Positions 6,219-9,467 of a DNA stretch of 9,467 bases are shown piece by piece. The translations under genes and the position numbers were made by a program. Below the pieces are notes generated by a model. The model did no database searches. It was not told the origin of the DNA and worked only from the letters and a program-made list of their open reading frames with translations. Source of the stretch: an uncultured Hyphomicrobiales bacterium (lineage in GTDB: Bacteria; Pseudomonadota; Alphaproteobacteria; Rhizobiales; Aestuariivirgaceae); NCBI GenBank assembly GCA_903930095.1, contig CAIYXE010000757.1, positions 1 to 9,467 on the forward strand. The letters run 5' to 3'. Each line of letters starts with the position of its first letter. The stretch's first letter is position 1.

Positions 6219-8305
6219 ACCTCAAGCGCCGCGCCAATCTCGACAGGCTGCTGAAGCCCCGCCACGTGGCGGTGATCGGCGGGCGCGATGCAGAGACGGT
6301 TGCGGCCGAATGCAAGCGCATCGGCTTCGGCGGTCCGTTCTGGCCGGTGAATCCGAAGCGCAGCCACATTGGCGGGCACCGCTGCTTTTCCTCCCTCGAT
6401 GAGCTGCCGGAGGCACCCGATGCCGTGTTCCTGGCCGTGCCGAAGGAGGCCGCCATCGACACGCTGGCCAGGCTCAGTGCCATGGGTGCGGGCGGTGTTG
6501 TCTGCTACACTGCGGGCTTCGGCGAAACGGGGGCGGAAGGTGCCGAGGCGGAGGCGCGCCTCATCGCGGCGGCGGGAGACCTCGCCCTTGTGGGACCCAA
6601 TTGCTATGGCGTGATCAACTATGTGGACCGCGTGGCGCTGTGGCCCTTCACCCACGGCGGTCATTGTTCCGGCCATGGCGCGGCCATCATCACGCAAAGC
6701 GGCATGCTCTCCTCCGACCTGACGATGAGCCAGCGCAGCGTGCCCTTCGCATACATGGTCTCGGCAGGAAACCAGACGGTCCTGCGGCTTGAGGATTTCG
6801 TCGACGCGCTGGGGGAGCGGCCGGAGGTGCGGGCCATCGGCCTTCACATCGAGGGGCTGAAGGATGTGGCCGCCTTCGAGCGCGCGGCGCTGAAGTGCCT
6901 TCGCCTGGGCAAGCCCATCGTGGCGCTGAAGACCGGAACATCGCGGCTTGGCTCCAGCCTGACGGTGAGCCACACAGGCTCGCTGTCGGGAACGGAGGAA
7001 CTCTATGACGCGCTGTTCGACAGGCTGGGCATCATCCGTGCGATGAGCCCGGCGGAACTTCTCGAGACGGTGAAGTACCTCTGCGTCGCGGGCGTGCCGC
7101 GCGGGCGAAGGCTGGCGGGGCTTACCTGCTCCGGCGGCGGGGCCACCATGCTGGCGGATTATGCCGAGACGCTGAACCTCACCTTCAGCCCGCCCGATCC
7201 CGCGACGGCGGAACGGCTCCGCACCCAGCTTCCGGACACGGCGACGGTGTCCAACCCACTCGACTATACGACGCCGATCTGGGGCATTCCCGAAAAGACT
7301 GGCCCCGTGTTCGACGCACTGCTGGCCGACGGGCACGATGCCGCGGTGATCGTGCAGGACTATCCCGCACCGGGCCTCGATGAGAGCAAGGTGCATTATC
7401 GCAACGACACGGTCTCCTTCATCGCGGCGGCGAAGCGACATGGGCTGCCGTCAGCGGTGTGCAGCACGCTTCCGGAAAACCTCGACGTTGAGACACGCGA
7501 CTTCCTCGTGGCGCAGGGCATTGCCCCCATGCAGGGAATTGAGAACTGCATGACTGCCATTGCCTCAAGCGCCTGGCACGGCGAGCGCCGGGCGGAGATC
7601 ATCGCCAATCCGCCGCCGCCGCTCATCCCAGGCAGGGCGCAGGCTGGCCCGGTGCTGCTGGATGAGGCCGTGGCCAAGAGGCTTGTGGCGGCGCGGGGCA
7701 TTGCGGTTCCCTTGAGCCGGGTGGGACGTGGCGGCGAAATCACTGCCCTTGCGGGCGAAATCGGCTTTCCCGTGGCCCTCAAGATGGTGAGCGCGAAACT
7801 GCCGCACAAGACGGAGGCAGGCGCGGTGAGGCTCAGCCTGGGCTCCGAAGCCCAAGTGGCAGACGCCGTCGGGCGCATGAAGGCGGATGTTGCCGCCTAT
7901 GACGCGGCAGCGGCCACGGACAGGTTTCTCATCGAGCGCATGATCGATCAGCCGGTGGCGGAGTTGATGGTGAGCATCCGGCGCGATCCGCAATTCGGCC
8001 TCGCCATGACGATTGCCGCTGGCGGCGTTCTCGTCGAGGTGCTGGCAGATGCAACGACATTGCTGCTGCCCACCGCGCGGCAGGACATTGCGCGAGCCCT
8101 CGCAAAGCTGAAGATCAATCGCTTGCTCGATGGCTTCCGCGGCAGGCCCGCTGCCAGCAGAGAGGCACTCCTCGACATGCTGGAACGGCTCGCGGCCTTC
8201 GCGGCGGATGAGGCAAACGCTGTGGTCGAGATCGAGATCAACCCGCTGTTCGCCGGGACGGAGGCATGCACAGCGGTCGATATGCTGATGCAGGTCAGCG
8301 CATGA
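6215..8305 (+). CDS. NDP-forming acyl-CoA synthetase, fused alpha-beta type (acetate--CoA ligase ADP-forming family)
   Basis: A 696-residue single-chain enzyme that reversibly makes an acyl-CoA from acid, CoA and ATP, releasing ADP and Pi. The order is a Rossmann CoA-binding domain (about 10-110, with VAVIGG and PVNPK), a succinyl-CoA-ligase-like region (about 150-450), and a C-terminal ATP-grasp domain (about 480-690). The phosphohistidine is His253 in VSHTGSLSG. The ATP-grasp part shows GFPVALKMVS, HKTEAGAV (His531) and EIEINPL (Glu672, Glu674, Asn676), the expected nucleotide and metal contacts. No acetyltransferase (Pat) domain is fused. ATG 6215 was chosen because the CoA-binding domain begins right after it and it overlaps the dehydrogenase stop; the longer open frame upstream is a shadow of other genes. 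The likely role is CoA activation of the acid later oxidised by the neighbouring dehydrogenase. The acid itself is unknown. Confidence 0.92.
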   Translation: MNLKRRANLDRLLKPRHVAVIGGRDAETVAAECKRIGFGGPFWPVNPKRSHIGGHRCFSSLDELPEAPDAVFLAVPKEAAIDTLARLSAMGAGGVVCYTAGFGETGAEGAEAEARLIAAAGDLALVGPNCYGVINYVDRVALWPFTHGGHCSGHGAAIITQSGMLSSDLTMSQRSVPFAYMVSAGNQTVLRLEDFVDALGERPEVRAIGLHIEGLKDVAAFERAALKCLRLGKPIVALKTGTSRLGSSLTVSHTGSLSGTEELYDALFDRLGIIRAMSPAELLETVKYLCVAGVPRGRRLAGLTCSGGGATMLADYAETLNLTFSPPDPATAERLRTQLPDTATVSNPLDYTTPIWGIPEKTGPVFDALLADGHDAAVIVQDYPAPGLDESKVHYRNDTVSFIAAAKRHGLPSAVCSTLPENLDVETRDFLVAQGIAPMQGIENCMTAIASSAWHGERRAEIIANPPPPLIPGRAQAGPVLLDEAVAKRLVAARGIAVPLSRVGRGGEITALAGEIGFPVALKMVSAKLPHKTEAGAVRLSLGSEAQVADAVGRMKADVAAYDAAAATDRFLIERMIDQPVAELMVSIRRDPQFGLAMTIAAGGVLVEVLADATTLLLPTARQDIARALAKLKINRLLDGFRGRPAASREALLDMLERLAAFAADEANAVVEIEINPLFAGTEACTAVDMLMQVSA

Positions 8306-9467
8306 TGAAAGGGTTGCTCATCGGCTGGTCGGACGTGTTGATCCAAACGGTCTTGGGGCGGGTGTAGTCATAGATCGCCTGCAGGCCGCTCTCCCGGCCG
8401 TAACCTGATTCCTTGAACCCGCCGAACTCCGCCATGGGCGACACGACACGGTAGGTGTTGACCCATACGATGCCGGCGCGAAGCTGCTTCGTCACCCGCA
8501 GCGCGGTGGCGCCATTGCGCGTGAAGACGCCGGCGGCGAGGCCGTGCTTCGTGTCGTTTGCCATCCTGACCACCTCGGCCTCATCCTTGAAACGAAGCAC
8601 GCTCAGCACCGGGCCAAAGAGTTCCGTGTCCACGATGCGCGCCGACTGGTCCCGGCACTCGATGATGGTGGGTTCATAGAAGAATCCGCGGTTGTGCTCC
8701 GCCGGGCGCTGGCCACCCGTCAGAAGCTTGCCGCCCTGCTCCTGCGCGAAGGCCACTTCCCTTTCGATGCGGGCGAGCTGGCCCGGCGTGGCCAGCGGGC
8801 CCATCTGCGTCTCCTCCAGCAGCGGATCGCCGATCCTGATCTGGCGGGCGCGCGACACCATCATGTCAAGGAACTGGTCCGCCACCTTCTCCTGCAGGTA
8901 AAGCCGCGATCCCGCGACGCAGGACTGACCCGTAGCGCCGAAGATCCCCGCAATTGACCCGTTGACCGCGCTTTCGATGTCGGCATCCTCGAACACCAGG
9001 AAGGGCGACTTGCCACCAAGCTCGAGCGAGACCTGCGCGAAGTTCTCGGCCGAATTGCGGATGATGTGGCGCGCCGACTCCGGGCCGCCGGTGAAGCTGA
9101 TGCGCTGCACCAGCGGGTGCGAGGTGAGCGCCCGCCCACAAGGATCGCCATGACCCGTCACCACATTGAAGACGCCGGGCGGAAAGCCCGCCTGCTGCAT
9201 CAGCCGCGCGAATTCCAGCATGGGGGCCGAGGCATGTTCCGAAGCCTTCAGAACCACCGTGTTGCCCGCCGCGAGCGCCGGTCCAATCTTCACCGCGACG
9301 AGGAAAAGTTGCGAGTTCCAAGGCACCACGGCGGCGACGACGCCCAGGGGCTCGCGCAGCGTCATGGTCAGCATGTCGGGCTTGTCGATGGGGAGCGTCT
9401 GCCCCATCACCTTGTCGGCAGCACCAGCATAAAAATGGAAGAACTCGGCGATGTATTTGGCCTGCCA
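8295..9467 (-). CDS. NAD(P)-dependent aldehyde dehydrogenase, N-terminus missing at window edge
   Basis: The minus strand is open from the right edge to a TGA at 8297-8295, giving 390 residues. This is about four fifths of a typical 480-500-residue aldehyde dehydrogenase, so roughly the first 100 residues lie outside. The catalytic set is complete: Asn in VVPWNSQ (codon 9315-9317), general-base Glu in ELGGKSP (9021-9023) and nucleophile Cys in GQSCVAGSR (8919-8921). The cofactor-site FTGG and the late ELFGPV motif are also present, along with the GGFKESGYGRE stretch near the C-terminus. It oxidises an aldehyde to the acid in the cytoplasm. It converges on the operon, with 11 bases of 3' overlap. 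In context, 4-trimethylaminobutyraldehyde or another amino-aldehyde is a reasonable guess at the substrate, but the fold alone does not show it. Confidence 0.93.
   Translation of the reverse strand, partial: WQAKYIAEFFHFYAGAADKVMGQTLPIDKPDMLTMTLREPLGVVAAVVPWNSQLFLVAVKIGPALAAGNTVVLKASEHASAPMLEFARLMQQAGFPPGVFNVVTGHGDPCGRALTSHPLVQRISFTGGPESARHIIRNSAENFAQVSLELGGKSPFLVFEDADIESAVNGSIAGIFGATGQSCVAGSRLYLQEKVADQFLDMMVSRARQIRIGDPLLEETQMGPLATPGQLARIEREVAFAQEQGGKLLTGGQRPAEHNRGFFYEPTIIECRDQSARIVDTELFGPVLSVLRFKDEAEVVRMANDTKHGLAAGVFTRNGATALRVTKQLRAGIVWVNTYRVVSPMAEFGGFKESGYGRESGLQAIYDYTRPKTVWINTSDQPMSNPFIMR

Overview
The window is GC-rich, has GGAGG-type ribosome binding sites, and reads as a catabolic gene cluster from an alphaproteobacterium, probably of the Hyphomicrobiales (Rhizobiales). 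That placement rests on codon and GC style and on the look of the proteins; no marker gene is present.

Layout. At the left edge, on the minus strand, are the first 37 codons of a GlxA-type (DJ-1/PfpI plus AraC) transcriptional regulator. A 114-base AT-richer intergenic region separates it from a divergent, tightly packed plus-strand operon of seven genes (228-8305). In order these are: a beta-keto acid cleavage enzyme (BKACE, DUF849); a polyamine-type ABC importer made of an ATPase, a Tat-exported binding protein and two permeases; an acyl-CoA dehydrogenase; and a single-chain NDP-forming acyl-CoA synthetase. Three junctions are ATGA start/stop overlaps. The only sizeable gaps are 43 bases before the binding protein and 64 bases after it, and the second holds a perfect 10-bp-stem hairpin. 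A minus-strand aldehyde dehydrogenase, cut by the right edge, converges on the operon, and its stop codon lies inside the end of the synthetase gene.

How the genes may work together (inference). The importer brings in an amine-like or quaternary-ammonium compound. The synthetase activates a carboxylate to its CoA ester, the dehydrogenase makes the enoyl-CoA, and after hydration and oxidation (genes not in this window) the BKACE splits a beta-keto acid with acetyl-CoA. The aldehyde dehydrogenase could supply the carboxylate. This order fits breakdown of gamma-butyrobetaine/carnitine to a betaine, and GlxA-type regulators (for example CdhR) control such genes in Pseudomonas. The BKACE also looks, from recall, like the carnitine-associated branch of its family. 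The substrate is not proven by the sequence.

No RNA genes, mobile elements, CRISPR arrays or pseudogenes were seen.
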